Source: Streptomyces populi (lineage in GTDB: Bacteria; Actinomycetota; Actinomycetes; Streptomycetales; Streptomycetaceae). From it: a stretch of DNA of 64,000 nucleotides. The stretch spans positions 102,856 to 166,855 of the forward strand of contig NZ_KZ626847.1 of assembly GCF_002911015.1 (NCBI RefSeq), given 5' to 3'. Below are positions 24,628 to 32,978 of this stretch, in pieces (the stretch's first letter is position 1; each line of letters opens with the position of its first letter). The translations under genes were made by a program, and so were the position numbers. The notes beneath the pieces are model-generated. The model ran no database searches and was not told the origin of the DNA. It saw only the letters and a program-made list of their open reading frames with translations.

Positions 24628-27312
24628 TCACCTGCTGTCGCTCGCCCCCGTCCCGGAGAGCGCGGCACGCCCGGCCTCCAGACGCGCGACGGGGACGCGG
24701 AACGGCGAGCAGGACACGTAGTCCAGTCCCGCCGCGTGGAAGAAGTGCACGGACTCGGGGTCCCCGCCGTGCTCACCGCAGACGCCGATCTTCAGGTCGG
24801 GACGCGTGGCGCGGCCCTCGTCCACCGCGATGCGGACCAGCCGGCCCACCCCGTCGCGGTCGAGGCTCTCGAACGGCGAGGTGGCGAAGATGCCCTTGTC
24901 GAGGTAGGCGGAGAAGAACTCCGCCTCGACGTCGTCGCGGGAGAAGCCCCAGGTGGTCTGGGTGAGGTCGTTGGTGCCGAAGGAGAAGAACTCCGCCTCC
25001 TCCGCGATGCGTCCGGCCGTGAGCGCGGCCCGCGGGAGCTCGATCATGGTGCCGACCGGGAGCCGTACGGGGACACCGGACTCCTGGGACACCTCGGCCA
25101 GGACGCGTTCCACCTCGGCCCGTTCGATGCGCAGTTCCTCGACGGCGCCCACCAGCGGCACCATGATCTCGGCCTTCGGCCGGCCGCCGGCCCGCGTCCG
25201 CTCGACGACCGCCTCGGCGATCGCGCGGACCTGCATGGCGACCAGCCCCGGGACGACCAGTCCCAGGCGTACGCCCCGCAGCCCGAGCATGGGGTTCTCC
25301 TCGTGCATGCGGCTCACCGCGCCGAGCAGATCGGTGTCGTGCGGGTCCGGCCGTTCGCCCCGGGCCTCGACGGCGGCGATCCGCACGGCGAGTTCCGTGT
25401 GGTCGGGCAGGAACTCGTGCAGGGGCGGGTCGATGAGCCGGATGGTGACCGGCAGACCGTCCATCGCCTCCAGGATGCCGCCGAAGTCCTGCCGCTGGAG
25501 GGGCAGCAGCGCGCCGAGGGCCCTCTCGCGCTCGGTCTCGTCACGCGCCAGGATCATCGCCTCGACCAGCTTGCGGCGCTCGCCGAGGAACATGTGCTCG
25601 GTGCGGCACAGGCCCACGCCCTGCGCGCCGAACCGCCGGGCGCGCGCCGCGTCCTCGGGGGTGTCGGCGTTCGCCCGCACCTCGAGGCGCCGGGCGCCGT
25701 CGGCCCGCTCCATGACGCCGGCGACGGCCCCGACCAGCGCGTCGGACCGCTCGCCCGTCTCGAAGTACCGCATCACCGCGGAGTCGACCAGCGGAGCGGC
25801 GCCCAGGTACACGGCACCCTCCGAACCGTCGACGGAGACGACCGTGCCCTCCTCGACGACGGTGGTCCCCACGGTGAACCGGCGCGCCCCGGTGTCCACC
25901 GTGATCTCCTCGGCCCCGCACACGCACACCCTGCCCATGCCCCGGGCGACGACGGCCGCGTGGCTGGTCTTCCCGCCGCGGCTGGTCAGCACCGCCTGCG
26001 CGGCGATCATGCCGGGCAGATCGTCCGGGGTGGTCTCCTGGCGCACCAGGACGACCTTCTCGCCCGCCGCGGACCGGCGGACCGCCTCGGCCGAATCGAA
26101 CACCGCGGCGCCCACGGCCGCGCCCGGGGAGGCCGGCAGACCGTGGGCGAGGGCCTCGCCGACGGCCGAGGTGTCGAAGCGGGGGAACATCAGCCGGGCG
26201 AGGCCCTCCCCGCTGACCCGGGCCAGACCCTCGTCGGGGGTGATCAGACCCTCGTCGGCCAGCTCCGTGGCGATGGCGAACGCGGCCTCGGCGGTGCGCT
26301 TGCCGACCCGGGTCTGCAACATCCACAGCCGGCCGCGCTCGATCGTGAACTCGATGTCGCACAGGTCCCGGTAGTGCGTCTCCAGCGTGCTCATGTGGGA
26401 GCGGAGCTGTTCGTAGGACACCGGGTCCAGCTCCGCGAGGGCCGTCAGCGGGACGGTGTTGCGGATGCCCGCCACGACGTCCTCGCCCTGCGCGTTCGCC
26501 AGGTAGTCGCCGTACAGGCCGGGCCGCCCCGTGGACGGGTCCCGGGTGAAGGCGACGCCGCTGCCGGAATCGGCGCCGAGGTTGCCGAAGACCATGGTCT
26601 GCACGTTGACCGCGGTGCCCAGGTCGTCGGGGATGTGCTCGCGGTGGCGGTAGATCCGGGCACGCTCGCCGTTCCAGGACTCGAACACGGCGAGCACCGC
26701 CCGGCGCAGCTGCTCGGCCGGGGACTGCGGGAAGTACTCACCGGTCTCCTGGCGGACGAGGTTCCGGTACGCCTCGACGAGACCGGCCAGGTCCTCCGCC
26801 GTCAGGTCCAGGTCGCTCGCGGCGCCCCGCGCCCGCTTCAGGTCGTCCAGGACGCCTTCGAAGAGGGAGCCGTCGACGCCCATGACCGTGCTGCCGAACA
26901 TCTGCACCAGACGGCGGTAGGAGTCCCAGGCGAAGCGCTCGTTGCCGGAGACCTTGGCCAGGCCGAGGACGGACTCGTCGTTGAGGCCGACGTCGAGGAT
27001 CGTCTCCATCATGCCGGGCATGGAGAAGCGTGCCCCGGAGCGCACGGACAGCAGCAGGGGGTCGTCCGGCTGCCCCAGCCGCCGCCCGGCCGCCTCCTCC
27101 AGGGTCGTCAGGTGGTCGGAGACCTCCCGGATCAGACCGTCCGGCTCGGCCCCGGTGGTGAGGAAGGCCCGGCAGGCGTCCGTGGTCACGGTGAATCCCG
27201 GCGGGACCGGCAGCCCCAGCCGGGTCATCTCGGCGAGGTTGGCTCCCTTGCCGCCGAGCAGGCCGGCCAGGTCGCGGCCGCCTTCTGCGAAGTCGTACAC
27301 GTAACGGACCAT
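24628..27312 (-). CDS. ppdK: Pyruvate, phosphate dikinase
   Basis: The 894-residue protein has the expected full length. It starts MVRYVYDFAEGGRDLAGLLG, with the nucleotide-binding domain KGANLAEMTRLGLPVPPGF and SVRSGARFSMPGMMETILD. The phosphohistidine domain carries GGKTSHAAVVARGMGR with the catalytic His. The C-terminal PEP/pyruvate barrel has TNDLTQTTWGFSRDD and GVCGEHGGDPESVHF. The enzyme interconverts pyruvate, ATP and Pi with PEP, AMP and PPi, which lets a cell use PPi or make PEP when energy is short. It is a single gene, with a dyad 95-109 bp upstream and a terminator behind it. Confidence 0.95.
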   Translation of the reverse strand: MVRYVYDFAEGGRDLAGLLGGKGANLAEMTRLGLPVPPGFTVTTDACRAFLTTGAEPDGLIREVSDHLTTLEEAAGRRLGQPDDPLLLSVRSGARFSMPGMMETILDVGLNDESVLGLAKVSGNERFAWDSYRRLVQMFGSTVMGVDGSLFEGVLDDLKRARGAASDLDLTAEDLAGLVEAYRNLVRQETGEYFPQSPAEQLRRAVLAVFESWNGERARIYRHREHIPDDLGTAVNVQTMVFGNLGADSGSGVAFTRDPSTGRPGLYGDYLANAQGEDVVAGIRNTVPLTALAELDPVSYEQLRSHMSTLETHYRDLCDIEFTIERGRLWMLQTRVGKRTAEAAFAIATELADEGLITPDEGLARVSGEGLARLMFPRFDTSAVGEALAHGLPASPGAAVGAAVFDSAEAVRRSAAGEKVVLVRQETTPDDLPGMIAAQAVLTSRGGKTSHAAVVARGMGRVCVCGAEEITVDTGARRFTVGTTVVEEGTVVSVDGSEGAVYLGAAPLVDSAVMRYFETGERSDALVGAVAGVMERADGARRLEVRANADTPEDAARARRFGAQGVGLCRTEHMFLGERRKLVEAMILARDETERERALGALLPLQRQDFGGILEAMDGLPVTIRLIDPPLHEFLPDHTELAVRIAAVEARGERPDPHDTDLLGAVSRMHEENPMLGLRGVRLGLVVPGLVAMQVRAIAEAVVERTRAGGRPKAEIMVPLVGAVEELRIERAEVERVLAEVSQESGVPVRLPVGTMIELPRAALTAGRIAEEAEFFSFGTNDLTQTTWGFSRDDVEAEFFSAYLDKGIFATSPFESLDRDGVGRLVRIAVDEGRATRPDLKIGVCGEHGGDPESVHFFHAAGLDYVSCSPFRVPVARLEAGRAALSGTGASDSR

Positions 27313-27406
27313 GACGCCGGTCTCCTCTGACGGGTTGCGGACTGGGCCGGGTCTCCAGCCTCCGACCCGTACGGGCGGACGGGCAGGTGCTGTCGGGCCC
27401 CTTCAC

Positions 27407-27421
27407 GGGGCCGGTCGGCCC
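27407..27421. promoter_or_regulatory. DevR/OsdR-like dyad upstream of ppdK
   Basis: GGGGCCGGTCGGCCC lies 95 bp upstream of the ppdK start. Confidence 0.5.
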
Positions 27422-27471
27422 ACCGGGGCGGCCGGGACCTCCCCTTGCCGGTCCCGGAGGCCGCGAGACGG

Positions 27472-27789
27472 TCAGAACCACGGGGTGAAGGGGCCCGTGG
27501 TTCTGATCCAGCGGCCCAGCAACCTGATGATCTGCAGCACGGTCAGCGGCCACATGACCGCGAAGCACCAGAGGAGAGCGGGCTCCGACGTGCGGATGCC
27601 GACCACCGCGAGGACCACCGAGCACACCAGCATCAGTGCCACCGTGAGGGGCAGTCGGCGCCCGCCGGACGGGCGGCTCGGCACCGGCGCGGGGTCGTGG
27701 TCCTGCCGCAGTCCCTCCTCGATCTCCGCGAGCGCGGCACGTTCGCGCGCTGTGAGACGGACGCCGTCCGTCCGGTCGCTGTCGTCCAC
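27472..27789 (-). CDS. DUF3040-type small membrane protein
   Basis: The 105-residue protein starts at GTG 27789 behind AGGAGGTG. Its N-terminal half contains LTARERAALAEIEEGLRQ, the short motif characteristic of DUF3040 proteins. Two transmembrane helices follow (about 47-65 and 70-90). Function is unknown. It is probably the last gene after the Asp23-like gene, 84 bp upstream. Its C-terminus, RTTGPFTPWF, is hydrophobic and exposed. Confidence 0.75.
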   Translation of the reverse strand: MDDSDRTDGVRLTARERAALAEIEEGLRQDHDPAPVPSRPSGGRRLPLTVALMLVCSVVLAVVGIRTSEPALLWCFAVMWPLTVLQIIRLLGRWIRTTGPFTPWF

Positions 27790-27873
27790 GGCGACGCACC
27801 TCCTGAGGGTTCTTCCACGGCGGCCGGTGGACGCGGGCCTCCGGCGTCGGGGCGGCGGGTCACGTCAGGCGGG

Positions 27874-28350
27874 TCACGTCACACGCGGGCCGTCCCGCGG
27901 CTCCTCGTCCGGCTCGTCCGGCAGGCGGACGTCGCCGACGACGACGTTCACCTCCACGACCTCCAGGCCGGTCATGCGCTCGACGGCGGTGACCACGGCG
28001 ACGCGCAGGTCCGCGACCACGTCGGTGATGGGGTACCCGTACTCGACGACGACGTCGAGATCCACCGCGGTCTGCCGTTCGCCGACCTCGACGCTCACAC
28101 CGCGGGTCTGACCGGGGCGCCCGGCGGGCACCCGGTCGCGGACGGACCCGAGGGCCCGGGTCATGCCGAGGCCGAGGCCGTGGACGCCGGGCACCTCGCG
28201 CGCGGACGCCGCCGCGATCTTGGCCACCACGCCGTCGGCGATGGTGGTCCGTCCCTTGCCGCCCGGATCACCGGTGCCGGAGCCCCGGATCCCCGTGGCC
28301 CCGCCCGTCTCGTTCCTCGTGGTCCCGGAGCGGGTTGTCAGGTCCGTCAT
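27874..28350 (-). CDS. Asp23/Gls24-family envelope stress protein
   Basis: The 158-residue protein starts at ATG 28350 behind GAGGAGG. After a Gly/Thr-rich leader it shows the Asp23/Gls24 core: TTIADGVVAKIAAASAREVP, then VDLDVVVEYGYPITDVVADL, and finally MTGLEVVEVNVVVGDVRLPD. Gram-positive relatives associate with the membrane in cell-envelope stress. It precedes the DUF3040 gene. No signal or transmembrane segment is visible, so membrane association would need a partner. Confidence 0.85.
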   Translation of the reverse strand: MTDLTTRSGTTRNETGGATGIRGSGTGDPGGKGRTTIADGVVAKIAAASAREVPGVHGLGLGMTRALGSVRDRVPAGRPGQTRGVSVEVGERQTAVDLDVVVEYGYPITDVVADLRVAVVTAVERMTGLEVVEVNVVVGDVRLPDEPDEEPRDGPRVT

Positions 28351-28492
28351 CAGGACCTCCTCGGTCTTGCGTGCGGACACCTCGCGTGGCTGGAGGGGGA
28401 CGGTCGGCCGCTGCCCCCTCCAGCCATCGTCACACGAACGGCTCAATTCGTGCGATCCGGGACAAGGGGGCATCGTTCGAATCGGGGTGCCG

Positions 28493-31264
28493 TCACAGGG
28501 CTCGCGCCGCGTAGGCCCGTACGTCGGCGTCCGGGTCCGTGGTCGCCAGGGCCAGGGCCGCGCGGGCCTCCTCGCCGCCCCGGTGCCGGGCCAGCGCCAG
28601 CACGGCGGCCTTGCGCACGTCGGCGTTCGGGTCGGCCAGGGCCTTGGCGAGGGCGGGCACGGCCGGGCCCGGGTCCGCGGCCGCCAGGGCGGTCGCGGAG
28701 CCCGCCCGGACCTGCCAGGCGGGGTCGGCCAGGGCGGCCACCGCCCGGGCGGCCAGCGGCGCCGGGCAGCCGGTGGCGCCCAGTGCCTCGTAGGCGGCCG
28801 CGCGCACCAGCGCGTCCGGATCGTCGACGAGTACGGCCAGGGTCGCGCGGGCCGTGCCCGGCCGGGAGTCCGCCCGCCCCGCGTCGCCGGGCCGCGCGGC
28901 GGTGGTGCCCAGCGACCTGGCGATCGTCACCCGGACCTCGCGGGACGGGTCCGAGGCCGCGCGGGCCACCTCGGCGGTGGCGTCGACGGACACGAGTGCC
29001 CGCACGGCCTCGATGCGCACGGCGATGCTGGAGTCCGACAGGGAGTCCCCGAACAGGTCGGCGTCACCGAGGCGCAGGGCGCGCAGGACGTCCAGTGCCG
29101 CGGCCCGTACGACGGGGTCGTTCCCGGACAGCCCCGCGGTGAGGCCGTCGCGCAGGGCCTGCTCGGCCGGGAGGGTTTCGACGAGTTCGCGCAACGAGCC
29201 GGCCGCGGCCTCGCGCACCGAGGGGTCGGCGTCGGCGAGTGCCCCGGCGAGGGCGGGTCCGGCACCGGGTGGCACGGTCTCCGTCAGGACGGTGACGGCC
29301 GTCCGGCGGACGACGGGATCGGGGTCGGCCAAGTAGGGGACGACAGCCACGAGTTCGGGCTCCTCCTCCGCGAGCGCGAGGAGCTGGAGCAGGCGCGGAG
29401 TGGCGGGAGCGGCGGCCGCGGCACCGGGACGGACGGCCGGGGCGGGCCGGGGCGACAGCGCCACCGGCGCGGCTTCCCGGGCTCCCGCCGTCGCCACCTG
29501 CTGCGCGTGGACCTCCCCGAGGGGGCGGGAGGGGCCCCCGGCCGGGGTGAACCCCTCCACCGGGACGAGATAGGGAGCCACGGGGCGGGCCGTGAACTCC
29601 ATCGTGCCGGAAGGCGACTTGTACAGGTCCAGATGGTGGAACCAGGACGTGTCGTCGCGCTCCGGGTGGTCGAGACGGTCGTGGTAGAGGCCCCAGCGCG
29701 ACTCCGTACGGGCCAGGGACGCCCGCGCGGCCATCTCCGCGCAGTCGCGGATGAAGGTGACCTCGGCGCAGCGCATCAGTTCGTGCGGGGTGCGGGCGCC
29801 CATCGCGGCGACGTCGGCGCGCATCCGCTCGAACGCCTCCAGGGCGAGGGACAGCCGGGCGCCGGACTTCGGCGGGGCCACGTAGTCGTTCACGAAGCGG
29901 CGCAGCTTGTACTCGACCTGGGGCTGCGGCGGGCCGTCCGGGTTGCGGTAGGGGCGGTAGACCAGCTCGTGCGCCTCGCGCAGCTGGTCCGGCGGCAGTT
30001 CGCCCTCGTACGCCGTGTACCGGGCCGCGTCCGCGCCCGCCAGGTCGCCGAACACGAAGGCGCCGATCATGTAGTTGTGCGGTACGCAGGCCAGGTCACC
30101 GGCCGCGTACAGGCGCGGGACGGTCGTTCGGGCGTGGTCGTCCACCCGCACCCCCGAGGCCGAGTGGCCGCCGCACAGACCGATCTCGGAGATGTGCATC
30201 TCGATGTCGTGCGTGCGGTAGTCGTGGCCGCGGCCGGAGTGGAACGTGCCCCGGGTCGGGCGCTCGGTCGAGTGCAGGATCGACTCCAGGGCCGCGACCG
30301 ACTCCTCCGGGAGGTGGCTCAGCTTCAGGTACACCGGACCGCGGTCGGAGGCCACCTCGGCGGCGAACTCGGCCATCATCTGCCCGGACCAGTAGTCGGA
30401 GTCGACGAACCGCTCCCCGTGCCGGTTGACCTGGTAGCCGCCGAAGGGGTTCGCCACGTAGGCGCAGGCCGGACCGTTGTAGTCCTTGATCAGCGGATTG
30501 ATCTGGAAGCACTCGATACCGGTGAGCTCGGCGCCCGCGTGGTACGCCATCGCGTAGCCGTCGCCCGCGTTGGTCGGGTTCTCGTACGTGCCGTACAGAT
30601 AGCCGGAGGCGGGCAGGCCGAGTCGGCCGCAGGCGCCGGTCGCCAGGATCACGGCACCGGCGCGGACCGTCACGAACCGCCCGGTGCGGGTGTTGAACCC
30701 GGCCGCGCCCACGGCCCGCCCGTGGGCCGTCAGGACGCGCACCGGCATGACCCGGTTCTCGATCCGGATCCGTTCGCGCATCTCACGCCGTCGCAGCTGC
30801 CGGTACAGGACCTTCTTGACGTCCTTGCCCTCCGGCATGGGCAGCACGTAGGAGCCCGAGCGGTGCACCTGGCGGACCGCGTACTCGCCGTGCTCGTCCT
30901 TCTCGAACTTCACCCCGTACGACTCCAGGCGCCGCACCATGGCGAAACCCCGGGTGGCGGTCTGGCGGACGGTGGACTGGTCGACGATGCCGTCGTTGGC
31001 CCTGGTGATCTCGGCCACGTAGTCGTCGGGCTCGGCGCGGCCGGGGACGACCGCGTTGTTGACGCCGTCCATGCCCATGGCGAGTGCGCCGGAGTGCCGG
31101 ACGTGGGCCTTCTCCAGCAGGATCACCCGCGCGCCGTGCTCGGCGGCCGTCAGCGCCGCCATCGTGCCGGCGGTGCCGCCGCCGATCACGAGGACGTCGC
31201 ACGCGAGTTCCTCGGCGTCGGCGAGGGCGGGAACGACGGGCGGGGTGTTCACGGGAGTGGTCAC
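28493..31264 (-). CDS. AprA/fumarate-reductase-type FAD flavoprotein with C-terminal HEAT domain
   Basis: The 923-residue protein starts at GTG 31264. Residues about 22-590 are a flavoprotein of the fumarate reductase/adenylylsulfate reductase A family: DVLVIGGGTAGTMAALTAAE (FAD), VILATGACGRLGLPASGYLY, EIGLCGGHSASGVRVDDHAR and LYAAGDLACVPHNYMIGAFV. A Pro/Ala linker (about 590-640) leads to seven or so HEAT repeats, ending DADVRAYAARAL. It is the last gene of an operon with an ABC transporter and a two-cluster ferredoxin, the likely electron partner (an AprB-like role). The substrate is not deducible. A sulfur or other oxyanion/organic acid is possible. Confidence 0.85.
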   Translation of the reverse strand: MTTPVNTPPVVPALADAEELACDVLVIGGGTAGTMAALTAAEHGARVILLEKAHVRHSGALAMGMDGVNNAVVPGRAEPDDYVAEITRANDGIVDQSTVRQTATRGFAMVRRLESYGVKFEKDEHGEYAVRQVHRSGSYVLPMPEGKDVKKVLYRQLRRREMRERIRIENRVMPVRVLTAHGRAVGAAGFNTRTGRFVTVRAGAVILATGACGRLGLPASGYLYGTYENPTNAGDGYAMAYHAGAELTGIECFQINPLIKDYNGPACAYVANPFGGYQVNRHGERFVDSDYWSGQMMAEFAAEVASDRGPVYLKLSHLPEESVAALESILHSTERPTRGTFHSGRGHDYRTHDIEMHISEIGLCGGHSASGVRVDDHARTTVPRLYAAGDLACVPHNYMIGAFVFGDLAGADAARYTAYEGELPPDQLREAHELVYRPYRNPDGPPQPQVEYKLRRFVNDYVAPPKSGARLSLALEAFERMRADVAAMGARTPHELMRCAEVTFIRDCAEMAARASLARTESRWGLYHDRLDHPERDDTSWFHHLDLYKSPSGTMEFTARPVAPYLVPVEGFTPAGGPSRPLGEVHAQQVATAGAREAAPVALSPRPAPAVRPGAAAAAPATPRLLQLLALAEEEPELVAVVPYLADPDPVVRRTAVTVLTETVPPGAGPALAGALADADPSVREAAAGSLRELVETLPAEQALRDGLTAGLSGNDPVVRAAALDVLRALRLGDADLFGDSLSDSSIAVRIEAVRALVSVDATAEVARAASDPSREVRVTIARSLGTTAARPGDAGRADSRPGTARATLAVLVDDPDALVRAAAYEALGATGCPAPLAARAVAALADPAWQVRAGSATALAAADPGPAVPALAKALADPNADVRKAAVLALARHRGGEEARAALALATTDPDADVRAYAARAL

Positions 31265-31276
31265 CGGACATGCCTT

Positions 31277-32044
31277 TCAGGTACCGAGCGAGGAGAGGAC
31301 TTCGCGGCGCAGGGCCACGCGCGCCGGATCGTCGTGCGCCGTACGGTCGCGCGGGCGCGGCACCTGGTGCAGCGCGGCGAGAGCGCCGGAGCCGAGCAGC
31401 GCCACCCGGTCGCCGAGGAACAGGGCCTCGTCGACGTCGTGGGTCACGAACACGACGGTCGCGCCGGTGCCCCGCAACACCTCCACCAGCAGGTCCTGCA
31501 TGCCGGCGCGGGTCTGGGCGTCGAGCGCCCCGAACGGCTCGTCCATGAGGACGGCGCGCGGGGCCGGTGCCAGGGCGCGGGCCAACTGCGCGCGCTGGCG
31601 CTGGCCGCCGGAGACCCGGTGCGGCAACTGCCGTGCCTGTCCGGCGAGTCCGACCCGGGCGAGCCAGGACTCGGCCTGGGCGCGGCGTTCGGCGCGGGGC
31701 AACCCCTGGATGGCGAGGGGGAGTTCGACATTGGCGCGCAGGGTGCGCCAGGGCAGCAGGGCATCCTCCTGGAAGACCAGGGCGCGGTCGGCACAGGGGC
31801 CCGTCAGCGGGCGCGTGTCCTGGGTGGCCGCTCCGGCGAGGGGAGGCAGCAGTCCGGCGAGGGTGCGCAGCAGCGTCGACTTGCCGCAGCCGGAGGGGCC
31901 GACGAGGGTGAGGATCTCGCCGGGGGCCACGTCCAGGTCCACCCCGTGCAGCACGGGAGCGTCCGGGTGGCCGAGGACGGCGTCGCGCAGGGCGAGTCCC
32001 GCCCCTGTGCGCGACACCGGACGGACGTCAGACGAGCTGGTCAT
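31277..32044 (-). CDS. ABC transporter ATPase, SsuB/TauB/NrtD type
   Basis: The 255-residue ATPase has Walker A (VGPSGCGKSTLLRTLAG), a Q-loop (LVFQEDALLPWRTLRANVEL), the signature VSGGQRQRAQLARAL and Walker B (PRAVLMDEPFGALDAQTRAG), then the H-loop FVTHDVDEALFLGDR. This matches importers of sulfonates, nitrate and cyanate. It overlaps the permease end by 17 nt and is followed 12 nt later by the flavoprotein gene. It would energise uptake of the ligand bound by the SBP encoded two genes upstream. Confidence 0.9.
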   Translation of the reverse strand: MTSSSDVRPVSRTGAGLALRDAVLGHPDAPVLHGVDLDVAPGEILTLVGPSGCGKSTLLRTLAGLLPPLAGAATQDTRPLTGPCADRALVFQEDALLPWRTLRANVELPLAIQGLPRAERRAQAESWLARVGLAGQARQLPHRVSGGQRQRAQLARALAPAPRAVLMDEPFGALDAQTRAGMQDLLVEVLRGTGATVVFVTHDVDEALFLGDRVALLGSGALAALHQVPRPRDRTAHDDPARVALRREVLSSLGT

Positions 32045-32978
32045 GGGGCACCTCCTGCTCCGTCGCGGACGCCGCCGGTACGGCGGTGAGGGGGCCGCGC
32101 GCCCGGCGCGGGGCCCGCGCGCCGGGGACGTACGACGTACGGGGCAGCCAGCGGGTCAGGCGGCGGCCCAGGACCTCCACGGCCGTGGAGGTGATCCAGC
32201 CGAGGACGCCGATCGTGACCATCCCGACGAACACGCCCGGGTAGTCGACGATCGTGTAGTCCTGCCAGGTGCGGTAGCCGACGCCGTACTGGCCGGAGAT
32301 CATCTCGGCGGAGATGACGCAGATCCAGGAGACGCCGAGGCCGACCGAGAGGCCGCCGAAGATGCCGGGCAGCGCACCCGGCAGGACGACCGAGCCGAGG
32401 ACGCGCAGGCGGCCGGCGCCCATGGTGCGCACCGCCTCCTCCCAGACGGGCGTCAGCGCCCGGACGGCGTGACGGGTGGAGACCAGGACCGGGAAGAACG
32501 CCGCGGTGAAGGTGATGAAGACGATGCCCTGTTCGTCGGAGGGCAGCAGGAGGATCGCCACGGGGACGAGCGCGATCGCCGGGATCGGCCGGACCACTTC
32601 CACGAGCGGACCGAGCAGGTCCTCGGCGAGGCGGGAGCGGGCCACGAGCACGCCCGTGGCCACGCCAAGGACGGCGGCCAGCAGGAAGCCGGTGAGGATG
32701 CGGGTGAGGCTCTCGGTGAGGTCCGTCCAGTAGTCGGGTCCCGACAGGCGCTCGGCGAAGGCGTGTGCCACGTCGGCGACCGTGGGGAACTGCGAGAAGC
32801 GCAGCCACAGGTCGACGTCCAGGCCGGTCAGCAGCTGCCAGACGCCGAGGGCGGTCGCCAGCGAGCCGAGGCGCAGTGCGAACCGGCCGTACCGGCGCGG
32901 ATACCGCGGCGCGAACCGGCCGGCCCGCCGTGGACCGCGTGGCGCGAACCGGCCGTCCCCTCGCGGGTCCCGGGTCAT
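32028..32978 (-). CDS. ABC transporter permease, SsuC/TauC type, with N-terminal 11-residue repeats
   Basis: From ATG 32978 (ATGA overlap with the SBP stop) the protein has 316 residues. The N-terminus is an unusual basic repeat, GRFAPRGPRRA then GRFAPRYPRRY, of period 11 residues (33 bp). It is followed by a typical binding-protein-dependent permease with six hydrophobic segments. The EAA-like loop is WEEAVRTMGAGRLRVLGSVV and then LPGALPGIFGG. It would form the membrane channel for the importer. The repeats are DNA-level copies at 32878, 32911 and 32944. Confidence 0.88.
   Translation of the reverse strand: MTRDPRGDGRFAPRGPRRAGRFAPRYPRRYGRFALRLGSLATALGVWQLLTGLDVDLWLRFSQFPTVADVAHAFAERLSGPDYWTDLTESLTRILTGFLLAAVLGVATGVLVARSRLAEDLLGPLVEVVRPIPAIALVPVAILLLPSDEQGIVFITFTAAFFPVLVSTRHAVRALTPVWEEAVRTMGAGRLRVLGSVVLPGALPGIFGGLSVGLGVSWICVISAEMISGQYGVGYRTWQDYTIVDYPGVFVGMVTIGVLGWITSTAVEVLGRRLTRWLPRTSYVPGARAPRRARGPLTAVPAASATEQEVPHDQLV

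Noticed and set aside
24571..27330. Rightward frame of about 920 codons across ppdK
   Set aside because: The leftward strand is a full-length pyruvate phosphate dikinase with all motifs.
28163..32089. Rightward frame of 1,300 codons
   Set aside because: It is a mirror of the flavoprotein and ATPase genes and has no recognisable protein.
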